Translations under genes and position numbers: made by a program
Origin: a virus
Virus record (IMG/VR): IMGVR_UViG_3300029922_000211
Location: 1 to 32,679 of that record
Direction: 5' to 3' (one strand)
Length of the DNA: 32,679 nucleotides
In this document: positions 7,501 to 15,793 of the stretch, piece by piece
How positions within the stretch are numbered: position 1 is the first letter of the stretch
How the letters are laid out: each line of letters starts with the position of its first letter
The notes under the pieces: model-generated
Told to the model about the DNA's origin: nothing
The model's database searches: none
The model's input: the letters and a program-made list of their open reading frames with translations, nothing else

Positions 7501-9394
7501 TCAAAATCTTTTTTATGCATTCGATGGAGACGATATTGGAATTCGTCATGCTCAAGCTATTCTTTCCGATAATGTAGGAGAGATTCAGCATATATCTTCA
7601 GAAATCACAGACGCGAACGCCATGGTTAAACAGTTTGTTGAATCCAATGGCGGACAAATGATTAGCTTTGGTGGCGATGAAGGCGTTTTTACGGCCCCAG
7701 CCGATTTTGTAAACTTGCTAGAAGATCTTCGTAAAAAATATGAACAAACCGTAGGCGCCACACTCTCCATTGGCTATGGATCTAAGCCCAGCGAAGCAGG
7801 TAAAGCTCTTTTAGCTGCAAAACAGACCGGTAAAAATAAAATAGTCCAATATGATGAGAATGCTGAAAAATACGCACAAGAAGCTCAACAAGATAGAGAT
7901 TCTGAAAACGCTCCAAAGCTAGAAGAGAGTGAAGAGCAAAAAAAGATTAAAGATGTTTTAGCTTCTGAAGAAAAACCAGAAGAAGATGGTATTAATGAAT
8001 TTGATGAAGCATTTCGTTCTTTAAATGAAGCCCATCAAAACGAAGATGTTGCTTCTGACAAGGTTCTCCCTGCCGGGGCCGATTCAGCACAAAATGAGCC
8101 AACACTTTGCGAACCTGACCAAGAAGATAATAACCTAGGTTACGACTCTGGTTATAAAAACTCGGACCAGATGGTTAGAGAAGAATCGTATCAAAGAAAT
8201 GATTTGACACCTCCAGTTAACAAAAAACCAAATTTAGTGCCTCAAGAAAGAACTAAAGAAGCGGTTTCTACAGATATACAGGAAAGCACTCGTCCAATGA
8301 ACGAAGTGCTTCCAGACCCGAAGGATGAGGAAGCTATGGACAAGAAACCAGCGCCGAAACAGTATCATGGTCAGGCCGAAGGTGAAGGATCTGAAGTTTC
8401 AGAATTACCAGCAGATAACAAACCTAGCGACTTGAAATATAACTATCATGAAGTTACGGAACCACAAGCTGACGTTCCAATTGAAAACGCAACTTCTGAT
8501 ATTGCAGAAGAAACAGAACAACAAGATATGCTTGGCGACAAACATTGCGCCAGCTGTACTTGTGGTAATCACGATGATTCGATTGAAAACGTTTTAGATC
8601 AACATCTAGAGAATTCTAAAGATTTTAATGAACATATAGATAACGATGAGCAAGATGACAATAAAGAGCCATCTGATACAGAAGATCTTTTAGACGCACA
8701 TTTGGAAAATGCAGCTGACTTAGAACATAGAATGGAAAATGGAACCAGCCGTCCAGAAGACTACGATCAAGAAAGCGGCGATATGGGCTTAAGCGAAGAG
8801 GATGCTGGAGAGCCAGATCTTTCCCAGGTTCTTCAGGGTGGGCTAGACCAACACGCTGATAGCATTCAAAAAGAAAAAGTTATACAGTTGGTTGGGCAAG
8901 CCTTAGAAGGCTTCAAATCTCAGAAAGCCATCTTAGATAAAGCGAAAGAACAAGCACCTGAACTACATGACGCTTGTATCAACATGTTAAAAGCAATGAT
9001 AGAATTATGTTCTTTGGCAGGGATAGACGAAAGTCGAGCAGAACAAGAAGTCTCTGAGATTGAAGGGCAATCAGGAGAAGAGGCTCAGAAACCAACTGAA
9101 GCTTGCCCCACCTGCGGTAAAGAAGACGCTCATAAAGAAGCAGCGTCTCCAGCTATAGATAGTCTAGATTCAGCACCAAAATCAGATTCATCAGAACAAA
9201 ATGCTGTAGGGCAATCTGTTAAAAAACTTCCTACTAAGCACGGCACTCCTCATATTGCAAAAGAGCCCATTCCAGAAGGCGGAATTAATGCTAAAGGACA
9301 GAAGAAAGTCACAGATAAAGACGGATCGGTACGTTTTATTGACATGAAACAAGGCAGAGTAAAAGGTCCATCTGGCGTACCTGTAAAAGGGTAA
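7493..9394 (+). CDS. GGDEF/minimal-CRISPR-polymerase-like domain fused to a long acidic tail
   Basis: 633 residues. Residues 1-121 read as a palm-type nucleotidyl cyclase. Strand one is YAFDGDDIG (D11, D13, D14). The hairpin is ISFGGDEGVF (G60-G61-D62-E63). Then come TLSIGYG and AGKALLAAKQTGKNKIVQY, matching the SIG and AK-x-x-GKN ends of GGDEF domains. DGDDIG plus GGDD/E is also the signature of mCpol (minimal CRISPR polymerase) proteins. All acidic residues expected to bind metal are present. The remaining 500 residues are acidic, low-complexity and probably disordered. They include a Cys cluster near 352-358 (CASCTCG), a duplicated (E)xLLDxHLEN unit near 363-415, and CPTCG near 538. The last 60 residues become basic. 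It sits among virion genes and overlaps the previous gene by 8 nt. Its product may be a nucleotide second messenger, or the fold may have been kept as a structural head. Activity is not shown. Confidence 0.6.
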   Translation: MDNQNLFYAFDGDDIGIRHAQAILSDNVGEIQHISSEITDANAMVKQFVESNGGQMISFGGDEGVFTAPADFVNLLEDLRKKYEQTVGATLSIGYGSKPSEAGKALLAAKQTGKNKIVQYDENAEKYAQEAQQDRDSENAPKLEESEEQKKIKDVLASEEKPEEDGINEFDEAFRSLNEAHQNEDVASDKVLPAGADSAQNEPTLCEPDQEDNNLGYDSGYKNSDQMVREESYQRNDLTPPVNKKPNLVPQERTKEAVSTDIQESTRPMNEVLPDPKDEEAMDKKPAPKQYHGQAEGEGSEVSELPADNKPSDLKYNYHEVTEPQADVPIENATSDIAEETEQQDMLGDKHCASCTCGNHDDSIENVLDQHLENSKDFNEHIDNDEQDDNKEPSDTEDLLDAHLENAADLEHRMENGTSRPEDYDQESGDMGLSEEDAGEPDLSQVLQGGLDQHADSIQKEKVIQLVGQALEGFKSQKAILDKAKEQAPELHDACINMLKAMIELCSLAGIDESRAEQEVSEIEGQSGEEAQKPTEACPTCGKEDAHKEAASPAIDSLDSAPKSDSSEQNAVGQSVKKLPTKHGTPHIAKEPIPEGGINAKGQKKVTDKDGSVRFIDMKQGRVKGPSGVPVKG

Positions 9395-9412
9395 AAACGG
9401 TGACTTTAACCT

Positions 9413-10285
9413 ATGATCAAACTTACAATAGATTCGAAAGAAATTTTAGCGGCTTGTCAAGAGTCTGTAAAAGAAGTTAAAAAACAACTTTCGAAGTCTG
9501 TTGGAGACCTAGCTAAGGCTACCCAGAGACATGTTTTAGAACTTGCAGATTCAGAACTTAGCTCTAACCTTAAACAAGTTTTTCGTGGTAAAGAAGGCCA
9601 GCAAAATATACATCTTGATACTATTTCACCAGATGTACACGTGATAACCCTGACCGGCTCAGCCTATTGGATTGAAGAGGGTATCCCGAATAATACAGAC
9701 ATGAAAACCGATCGTTGGTTGTTCAAATCCAAGAACACCAAGACTTCGAAAAGTGGCAGCAGGTACTTAGTAATTCCTTTTGAGCACTCTAAGGCATCTT
9801 CAACCCAAACCGGTTACCAAAAGAATTTGACAGACCGTGTTAAGTTTGAATTAAATGCACAAAATAAGGTACGAAAAACAAACGGACTAGGCCCAATCCC
9901 ATGGGCTGGGATTGAAAAAGACAGTAGCGGAAAACCTAAAGAAGGATTGCTTCACGAGTTCGATTTTAAAGGCGGTAAGGCTAGTTCGAAATGGTCTAAC
10001 GATCCTTTAGAAAAATTAAGAGTATATCAGGCTGTAGAAAAAGATTCTGAAGGAAAAACAAAATTGACCAAGGGCGGTAAGGCTAAGGTAAGCCGTTCTT
10101 GGATGACTTTTAGAACTGCTTCTGATAGCACTAAAGTAAATCCGGAAACTGGTAGCTCTCCAAAAGAAAAATTTATTCATCCCGGATATACTGGCAAAAA
10201 GTTTATGGACAAATCGGCAGACTGGGCCGAGCAACAATTCTACAATAATATACTTCCTGATATTTTCTCGAAATGGAAGGATTAA
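9413..10285 (+). CDS. Putative tail-completion / HK97 gp10-like protein
   Basis: 290 residues. The first 50 residues are helical (KEVKKQLSKSVGDLAKATQR), followed by a SAYWIEEGIP segment. The C-terminus has KFIHPGYTGKKFMDKSADWA. The last two resemble the conserved features of HK97 gp10-type head-tail joining proteins, which usually combine a G/P-rich loop carrying H-P-G with a final helix. Here the family core is enlarged by a charged insertion of about 100 residues. Position just before the putative terminator, sheath and tube genes agrees with a role in joining head and tail. GGTGA upstream serves as the ribosome-binding site. Confidence 0.5.
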   Translation: MIKLTIDSKEILAACQESVKEVKKQLSKSVGDLAKATQRHVLELADSELSSNLKQVFRGKEGQQNIHLDTISPDVHVITLTGSAYWIEEGIPNNTDMKTDRWLFKSKNTKTSKSGSRYLVIPFEHSKASSTQTGYQKNLTDRVKFELNAQNKVRKTNGLGPIPWAGIEKDSSGKPKEGLLHEFDFKGGKASSKWSNDPLEKLRVYQAVEKDSEGKTKLTKGGKAKVSRSWMTFRTASDSTKVNPETGSSPKEKFIHPGYTGKKFMDKSADWAEQQFYNNILPDIFSKWKD

Positions 10286-10289
10286 TCAA

Positions 10290-11342
10290 ATGATTTTTCA
10301 AACAGATGCCCTCCTCAAAACTCTTTTAGAACAAACAATTGACGATATTCGTCAAAATCTATGGTTATTGGACTATATTCTAGACGATTTCACAGAAAAT
10401 CCATTTCTAAGAACCAAGTATGGAACAAAACAGATCCAAGCTGCTAAAGAATACTTTGCAAATAATAATATTAATGTCCAGCTCCAATTTTCCAAAGATA
10501 AAGAGAAGTTCCCAGCCATATTTTTAACTCTTGGTAGCAGTAACGAGGTTCAAGAAATGCGCACCATGAGTGACATTAGTCAAGACGATCTTACACTAAT
10601 GCCAAACAGAGTGGGTCAGCCAATACCCTATGTTATAAAGCCTTTTGTACCAGTTGAATATGAGCAATCCACAGGACTGATCACGGCTCCAATTGGAACG
10701 GATGTTCCGTTAGTAGCACAAGGTATGGTTTTAGTTAATCCAGCAAACGGCAATGGATTTGTTATAGAAGGTATAACTGACGGTAAAATTCAAATTGCAC
10801 CCGGAACAGTTGTGGACGCTTCTCAATTAGGTGTTATACCAAAATATCGTTTCTTTACTTCCAGGCTTGGAAGAAGTTTTTTCGAAGAAAATTGGAATAT
10901 AACAATTGCTACTAATGATCCTCAAACCCTACTTTGGCTTCATTCGATAGTTGTATTTGGATTGTTAAGATACAGAGAATTTCTGGAACACAATGGATTT
11001 TTGGAAACTCACTTTAATAGCACTGATATATTTAATCCTGAATTTTCAAATCCAGCTGGAGAAGAAATATACGCTAGACAGGTAACTATGTTTGGTAAGG
11101 TACAACAACGCTTCATTCGTGGTCTTCATAGACATATTGAAAATGTACTACTTAGAGGTATAGACCCCTCAACGGAAACACCAGAAAATCCAGATGGTTT
11201 TGTTGGTGGCATAAGAATTGTATCAAATCTTAACACTCCAATAGATGAAAGAGACCAAACAAATTGGTATACTATAGATCATGCTGCCGCACAGCCCGTA
11301 AAGACTTATCCCGAAGAATGTGATGAAGAGGAAGTAGATTAA
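10290..11342 (+). CDS. Putative virion protein, possible tail terminator
   Basis: 350 residues with an AAGGA ribosome-binding site. The N-terminus is helical (LLKTLLEQTIDDIRQNLWLL). A beta-rich central region follows, and then ENWNITIATNDPQTLLWLHS leading to VVFGLLRYREFLEHNGFLE, an arrangement that recalls tail-terminator or tail-completion folds. The C-terminus ends in an acidic tail (EECDEEEVD). It sits between the gp10-like gene and the sheath/tube genes, where tail terminators commonly lie. The family was not firmly recognised. Confidence 0.45.
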   Translation: MIFQTDALLKTLLEQTIDDIRQNLWLLDYILDDFTENPFLRTKYGTKQIQAAKEYFANNNINVQLQFSKDKEKFPAIFLTLGSSNEVQEMRTMSDISQDDLTLMPNRVGQPIPYVIKPFVPVEYEQSTGLITAPIGTDVPLVAQGMVLVNPANGNGFVIEGITDGKIQIAPGTVVDASQLGVIPKYRFFTSRLGRSFFEENWNITIATNDPQTLLWLHSIVVFGLLRYREFLEHNGFLETHFNSTDIFNPEFSNPAGEEIYARQVTMFGKVQQRFIRGLHRHIENVLLRGIDPSTETPENPDGFVGGIRIVSNLNTPIDERDQTNWYTIDHAAAQPVKTYPEECDEEEVD

Positions 11343-11344
11343 AC

Positions 11345-11359
11345 TAATCTTTATATTAT
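11345..11359 (+). promoter_or_regulatory. AATCTTTA-type promoter-like box abutting the gene at 11360
   Basis: TAATCTTTATATTAT immediately precedes the ATG at 11360, with six bases between the AATCTTTA core and the start codon. There is no ribosome-binding site. If the box is a promoter core, the transcript would be leaderless or nearly so. Confidence 0.45.
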
Positions 11360-11566
11360 ATGAAACTGAAGAAAATGCTACCAACAAGTCCGGCTTTAGG
11401 TATAAATAATAAAAGCACTTCAGTTAAAACACCTAAGCTTAAGAAGCCAGCTAACGCTTTTGCCGCACCATCTGTTTTCTTTGGGAAAAGTGAGAATTTT
11501 GAAGGTCCCAAGCATAAAAGCTTAAAAAGTCTTTGGAATTTTCTAAATAAAAAACATAAAGTATAA
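11360..11566 (+). CDS. Small basic protein with K-S-E motif, unknown
   Basis: 68 residues, strongly basic (Lys-rich throughout) with no acidic cluster. It contains AAPSVFFGKSENFEGPKHKS. The K-S-E at about residues 43-45 belongs to the motif that recurs across virion genes here. Small basic proteins cut by prohead proteases are often internal head proteins bound to DNA. That would fit, but is inferred only from composition and motif. The gene follows an AATCTTTA box without a ribosome-binding site. Confidence 0.5.
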   Translation: MKLKKMLPTSPALGINNKSTSVKTPKLKKPANAFAAPSVFFGKSENFEGPKHKSLKSLWNFLNKKHKV

Positions 11567-11604
11567 TAAAATCAATGAGTTATATTCAATAAGCAACATG
11601 CATT

Positions 11605-11620
11605 TCAATCTTTAAATCAA
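11605..11620 (+). promoter_or_regulatory. AATCTTTA-type promoter-like box upstream of the gene at 11636
   Basis: TCAATCTTTAAATCAA lies in the 69-bp gap, 15 nt before the ATG at 11636. An AGAGG ribosome-binding sequence sits between the box and the start. Same core as the other boxes in the window. Confidence 0.5.
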
Positions 11621-11635
11621 TACAGAGGCTTAACT

Positions 11636-12502
11636 ATGTCTAATAATGATAAAAAGTTTTCAGCGCGTGAAGCAGCTCAAGCGGTACTTGCTAAAGCTTA
11701 TCAAGTGTTAGCTAAATCTGAAACACTCAAGAAATATGAAACAGCCAATTCCCCTAAAGCTGGCGTTAAATATGGTAAAATTGAGACAGCACAAAAGCCA
11801 ATGGAACGCGATTATAGTGAATACGAAGTAAAGCCAGGAAGCTCTTTAGATTCCGCTGGACCTCGTTTAAAGAGACAGATTTCGCCTTCCATGAATCCAA
11901 AAGAAGAAGCTGAAGGCAATAATAAGCCCGATGGCATGGAACCTCGTTACGAATTTAAAGATAAAGTTGCAAAAGAGCTTGCTAAAGAAAAAGCTGCTCA
12001 CATGGATAAAGGCGAAAAGCTTGCTAAAGGTGATTGGGCTAAAATTCACAGTAAATTGAAACGTGAAGGTTACTCCGAAGAATCTGCCGACAAGATTGAT
12101 GGCGCTATTAAGGCCAAAATGGGCAAAGCTGAAAATCCAGATAAAGAAGCAGACGCTAAGCTTGGTGAAAAAGTCGAGCATGACGTAGAAGATCATTTTA
12201 AAGAAAACAAAGAAGCAGAAGCCAAAGAAGGACACAAACTCATGGTTAAGCCAGATGAAAAGATGCCTATGAAATCTGAAGAATCAGAAGGCGAAAAAAC
12301 TTTCGTTCCTGCTGCCTTAGTAGGGTCTGCTAAACTTGCTAAGTTTATGGAAAGAAAGCACGCTAAAAGAAAGGCTGCTCAAGGATCTGAATCCCAAGCA
12401 CCAGCTGCCGTTGGAGAACCTGCTTCTGACGCCCCTGCTGCAAGATCTCCAGAAGGTCAGCCAAAAGCTTCATCTGCACCTAATAAAAAGATGCTAGGAT
12501 AA
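11636..12502 (+). CDS. Highly charged virion-cluster protein, possible internal or scaffold-like protein
   Basis: 288 residues, rich in Lys, Glu and Ala and mostly predicted helical or disordered. The N-terminus is AREAAQAVLAKAYQVLAKSE, with K-S-E at 27-29 and again near 216. A short recognisable module near residues 130-160 (LAKGDWAKIHSKLKREGYSE, then SADKIDGAIKAKMGKAE) looks like a small helical domain seen in other phage virion proteins. The C-terminus is Ala/Pro/Ser-rich and ends KKMLG. No catalytic motif. A charged, helical, protease-motif-bearing protein beside tail genes could be scaffold-like or an internal head protein. The evidence is compositional. Confidence 0.5.
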   Translation: MSNNDKKFSAREAAQAVLAKAYQVLAKSETLKKYETANSPKAGVKYGKIETAQKPMERDYSEYEVKPGSSLDSAGPRLKRQISPSMNPKEEAEGNNKPDGMEPRYEFKDKVAKELAKEKAAHMDKGEKLAKGDWAKIHSKLKREGYSEESADKIDGAIKAKMGKAENPDKEADAKLGEKVEHDVEDHFKENKEAEAKEGHKLMVKPDEKMPMKSEESEGEKTFVPAALVGSAKLAKFMERKHAKRKAAQGSESQAPAAVGEPASDAPAARSPEGQPKASSAPNKKMLG

Positions 12503-12505
12503 AAT

Positions 12506-12781
12506 ATGGCAAGAGAAAGAATTAGAGAAGAATCTAAAGAAGAAATGAGCCTAGAAGAATCAAAGGCTTATCGCGCTTCCTTGGCTAAATCTGTAGTAAA
12601 AGATCTTAGTCAAAAAGAAAAAAGAGACGCTTTTAAAGTTTATTGGAGCCAGAATAAAAAGAAATATGGAATGACCAATAAACTAGAAGAAATCCTCTGG
12701 TTGCACCTAGTTAGTATTAAAAATGACAGTCCTGACAAATTCGATGCTGGACTTAAAAATTTCGGAATTAAGAAAGTTTAA
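12506..12781 (+). CDS. Small conserved-looking phage protein, unknown
   Basis: 91 residues, entirely helical in appearance. The C-terminal half (FKVYWSQNKKKYGMTNKLEE, then ILWLHLVSIKNDSPDKFDAG) has the regular aromatic and leucine pattern of a folded helical bundle. AGGAT upstream serves as ribosome-binding site inside the previous gene's end. It lies 14 nt before the tail sheath start, so a role in tail assembly is plausible. No family name is known to me. Confidence 0.5.
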   Translation: MARERIREESKEEMSLEESKAYRASLAKSVVKDLSQKEKRDAFKVYWSQNKKKYGMTNKLEEILWLHLVSIKNDSPDKFDAGLKNFGIKKV

Positions 12782-12795
12782 CAGGGAGAAATAAA

Positions 12796-15153
12796 ATGAG
12801 TCAAAGACTATCGACAACTTTTGTCAATACCAATGTACCTGGAGCATATGTTAACTATAACGTATTAACTCAGCCAGTTGGTGTTAGTTCTTCTGGTATC
12901 GTAGTAATCATGGGGGAAGCGGACGGCGGACCTAGTTATGAAAATACTACCCTTATAAAGAGCGTTTATGGACCTGATCAATTGAGCCAGATTGTAAACA
13001 CCTTTACTAGTGGACAAATTGTAGACGCTTTCCAGGCCCTAACAGCTCCTTCAAACGATGCTAATATTACAGGGACTGCTTCTGCTATTTACGTTGTTAA
13101 GACAAATACTGGTACCATCGCAAATGCTACCCTGTCAACTTCGATTCCTTCCACCTACGGAACTCTATCGGATGTAAATTGGGGTATTCTTGGAAATCAA
13201 GACCAATATCAAATTCTTTCTGTAGCTGCTGAAGTTGCTCCCACTGTAACTGGAACAACTATTCCTGCTTTTGGCGCTGCTTTGAATGGTGACACTTTTT
13301 CGATTCGCTTAAACGGCGGACCTGTTGATGTTGTTACTCTTTCTAATACTTCTGCAGATCACTCTAGTATTTCTGCTTTGGTAAATGAATTAAATCAGTA
13401 TACTTTTACAGTCACTTCCGCAAACGCAACCGCTGGAGCCGTATATAGCAATAACGGAAAAACTTTTACTGTAGAATCTACTATCGCTTCTGCTACGACC
13501 CTCCTAGCACTTGGTACTGGAGCACCATTACCATCCGGAACTCTTACGAAAGTAACAGGAACCGGAGATGCAACTATTACCTTCTCTGCAGTTAGCAGAC
13601 TTTTACCAGCTGGTATCAGTGCTTCTGCTGGAACTCCTCTAAACACACTGGCTCTAACGATGGATGCCGATGCTAATGCTTGGAACAACGGATGGGGAAA
13701 ATCGTTTGAACTTATCGATTCAACTCCTGGAGATCTAGCTGCTCTTGGTTTATTAGCCGGTTTAAACATTTCTTCTCAAGAACCAGAAATTGAAATGCAA
13801 GATTCTAATATTTCCAGAGGCGTCAACGAAACGTTGGCTGCTGCTGCAACCGTTGCTCTTAGCGTAGGATATGCTGGAACTAGCGGTACTCTCACTATTG
13901 CTGCTGGAATGCTCACAACCACTGTAACTGGTGGAGTTGGCGGAAACCTAAGTATCAATTTAAGTCAGTATACTACCATCGGTACACTTGCTACTTTTAT
14001 AGCAGCACAACCAGGCTACTCTGCAAGCGTAGCTCCTGTTGCAAATCAACTTCCAACTAGTGCTCTAGACGAAGTTGCTGCTATCGGAATCGCTGCAACT
14101 GGTGCAAGCGACGAACCAGGACGTATTAAAAACGCTCTGTATAATTTCGAACAAGCAATGTCTGTAAGCAGAATACTAGTATTTAGTGCCACGGCCACAT
14201 CTGGATTACCAGCACCAATGGCGATGGCTTCATTCTTATCAGGCGGAACTCGTGGAGCAACTTTGGCTTCCGATATTGTTAATGTTGTGAACTCTTTGGG
14301 TTCAATCAACTGTAATATTATCGTTCCATTGTTTTCTCAAAATGCATCTGCTGACATTGCAGCTGGTTTAACAAGTCCTTCTTCTACCTATACAATTGCT
14401 GCTATTAATGCTCTGTTAAAAAGTCATTGTATTGAATATAGCGATCCAAGTCTCAATAAAAACAGAATTTGTATTCTGTCTTATAACGGAACTTTTGCTA
14501 ATGCCTCTGCAATGGCTCAAACCCTTGCAAGTTATCGTTGTTCTTTGACTTTTCAACAAGTCAATCAGATCAACTCGCTTGGAGTTAGCACCTTATTCCA
14601 ACCTTGGTATGCAAGTGTTGTGGCTGCTGGGATGCAAGCAGGTGGTTTTTATCAGGCTATTGTTAACAAATATGCTAATCTTATTAGCCTTGTAGATCCA
14701 TCCGACTATGATAGTGGAAGTCCTGGAGATACATCTGAAGCTTTAGATGCAGGAACATTGCCTCTTTTCACAGATGTAGGCGGAGTTCGTTGGGTTTCCG
14801 ATCAGACGACATATGGAGTCGATAGTAATTTCGTTTACAATAGTATTCAAGCAGTCTACGATGCAGACTTGATTGCTATTGACTTGAAAGCTAGCTTCTC
14901 GAATGCGTTCGTTGGTAGATCATTAGCAGATGTTTCAGCTGCTTCTGCATCTGCTTTCCTGACTCAGAAAATGAGCACGTATATGCAGCTTAAGTTGATC
15001 GCTCCAAGCAATGGCGCTCCACTTGGGTTTAACAATGCGAAAGTTGCAATTTCTGCACCTACTATGACCATATCACTGAATATCTATCTTGCTACTGCAA
15101 TATATTTTATCCCCATCAGCTTTAGCGTATCCGCTGTTCAACAATCGGCATAA
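12796..15153 (+). CDS. Contractile tail sheath protein
   Basis: 785 residues with an AGGGAGA ribosome-binding site. The N-terminus (PGAYVNYNVLTQPVGVSSSG) is the typical sheath opening that makes the inter-subunit handshake. Residues about 150-450 are Ala/Thr/Gly-rich beta repeats, read as variable outer domains inserted in the core. The conserved core follows (about 480-785), with VRWVSDQTTYG, FVGRSLADVSAASASAFLTQ and a C-terminal beta region suited to subunit linking. It is larger than T4 gp18 (659 residues), because of the inserted domains. The tail tube gene follows directly, the usual order. The sheath contracts to drive the tube through the host envelope, which marks the phage as a myovirus. 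Confidence 0.85.
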   Translation: MSQRLSTTFVNTNVPGAYVNYNVLTQPVGVSSSGIVVIMGEADGGPSYENTTLIKSVYGPDQLSQIVNTFTSGQIVDAFQALTAPSNDANITGTASAIYVVKTNTGTIANATLSTSIPSTYGTLSDVNWGILGNQDQYQILSVAAEVAPTVTGTTIPAFGAALNGDTFSIRLNGGPVDVVTLSNTSADHSSISALVNELNQYTFTVTSANATAGAVYSNNGKTFTVESTIASATTLLALGTGAPLPSGTLTKVTGTGDATITFSAVSRLLPAGISASAGTPLNTLALTMDADANAWNNGWGKSFELIDSTPGDLAALGLLAGLNISSQEPEIEMQDSNISRGVNETLAAAATVALSVGYAGTSGTLTIAAGMLTTTVTGGVGGNLSINLSQYTTIGTLATFIAAQPGYSASVAPVANQLPTSALDEVAAIGIAATGASDEPGRIKNALYNFEQAMSVSRILVFSATATSGLPAPMAMASFLSGGTRGATLASDIVNVVNSLGSINCNIIVPLFSQNASADIAAGLTSPSSTYTIAAINALLKSHCIEYSDPSLNKNRICILSYNGTFANASAMAQTLASYRCSLTFQQVNQINSLGVSTLFQPWYASVVAAGMQAGGFYQAIVNKYANLISLVDPSDYDSGSPGDTSEALDAGTLPLFTDVGGVRWVSDQTTYGVDSNFVYNSIQAVYDADLIAIDLKASFSNAFVGRSLADVSAASASAFLTQKMSTYMQLKLIAPSNGAPLGFNNAKVAISAPTMTISLNIYLATAIYFIPISFSVSAVQQSA

Positions 15154-15177
15154 TTTTTAATATAAGGAGAGAATAAC

Positions 15178-15705
15178 ATGGCTGCACAATTACCAAATCT
15201 GAAGCCCACCAACGGTGGACCAGGTCAAACGTATACGGTTACTGGCGGTAGGGCTCAACTTTACTTGCCCGATCAATCAGGAAACCTAGTATTAGCTGGT
15301 GTGTTTGATACTGTTAGCAGAGGCAAGGGTCTTTCTACAGAAGCCATTCATACCTTAGGACAGTATTCTGCACGTGAAATTACAATTACTGCTTACAATG
15401 AAGTAACCATTAATTGTAGTGGATTTCGTGTAGTTGGAGCTGGAACTACGGTTCTTGGAAACTTTCCTACTTTAGCTGAACTTTTAAACTATCAATCGGT
15501 AGTAATTAAAGTAGTTGATAGACAAACCGGTGACACCCTATTAGTTGTAACCGGCTGTGTTCCAACTAGTGACAATGAAAATTACTCTGCCAAGGCAACT
15601 ACTAAGACTAGCATCAGCTATACCGGAATTGCTGCATTCGACGAATCAACTACGGATTCTTCAGGCAACCCAACCGATGGCGAAGGCACCCCAAGTTGGC
15701 CATAA
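15178..15705 (+). CDS. Tail tube protein
   Basis: 175 residues, with AGGAGAG eight bases before the ATG. The protein is beta-rich with an N-terminal polar arm, a VFDTVSRGKGLSTEAIHTLG segment, EITITAYNEVTINCSGFRVV and a Ser/Thr-rich C-terminus. Size, position straight after the sheath and beta composition fit the myovirus tube protein that stacks as hexamers to form the inner tail channel. A strong intrinsic terminator follows the gene, so this ends the virion transcription unit. Confidence 0.7.
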   Translation: MAAQLPNLKPTNGGPGQTYTVTGGRAQLYLPDQSGNLVLAGVFDTVSRGKGLSTEAIHTLGQYSAREITITAYNEVTINCSGFRVVGAGTTVLGNFPTLAELLNYQSVVIKVVDRQTGDTLLVVTGCVPTSDNENYSAKATTKTSISYTGIAAFDESTTDSSGNPTDGEGTPSWP

Positions 15706-15737
15706 GTCTTTAATTTTACTGTAAAATATAACTACTT

Positions 15738-15774
15738 AAAAGGATTGTCGAATTTATTTTTGACAATCCTTTTT
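15738..15774 (+). terminator. Intrinsic terminator after the tail tube gene
   Basis: AAAAGGATTGTC (15738-15749) pairs perfectly with GACAATCCTTTT (15762-15773) around a 12-nt AT-rich loop. The right arm ends in a run of five Ts. The right arm also contains the -35 of the next gene's promoter. Confidence 0.85.
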
Positions 15775-15787
15775 CTTGTGATATAGT
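15760..15787 (+). promoter_or_regulatory. Promoter of the homing endonuclease at 15794, overlapping the terminator
   Basis: TTGACA at 15760-15765 lies in the terminator's loop edge and right arm. A 16-bp spacer follows, then TATAGT at 15782-15787, preceded by TG one base upstream (extended -10, TGATATAGT). Six bases separate the -10 from the ATG at 15794 and there is no ribosome-binding site, so a leaderless transcript is expected. Confidence 0.6.
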
Positions 15788-15793
15788 GGGTAT

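Noticed and set aside
13395-14309. Three minus-strand frames opposite the tail sheath gene
   Set aside because: They are antisense shadows of the sheath sequence with no ribosome-binding sites and composition set by the Ala/Thr-rich plus strand.
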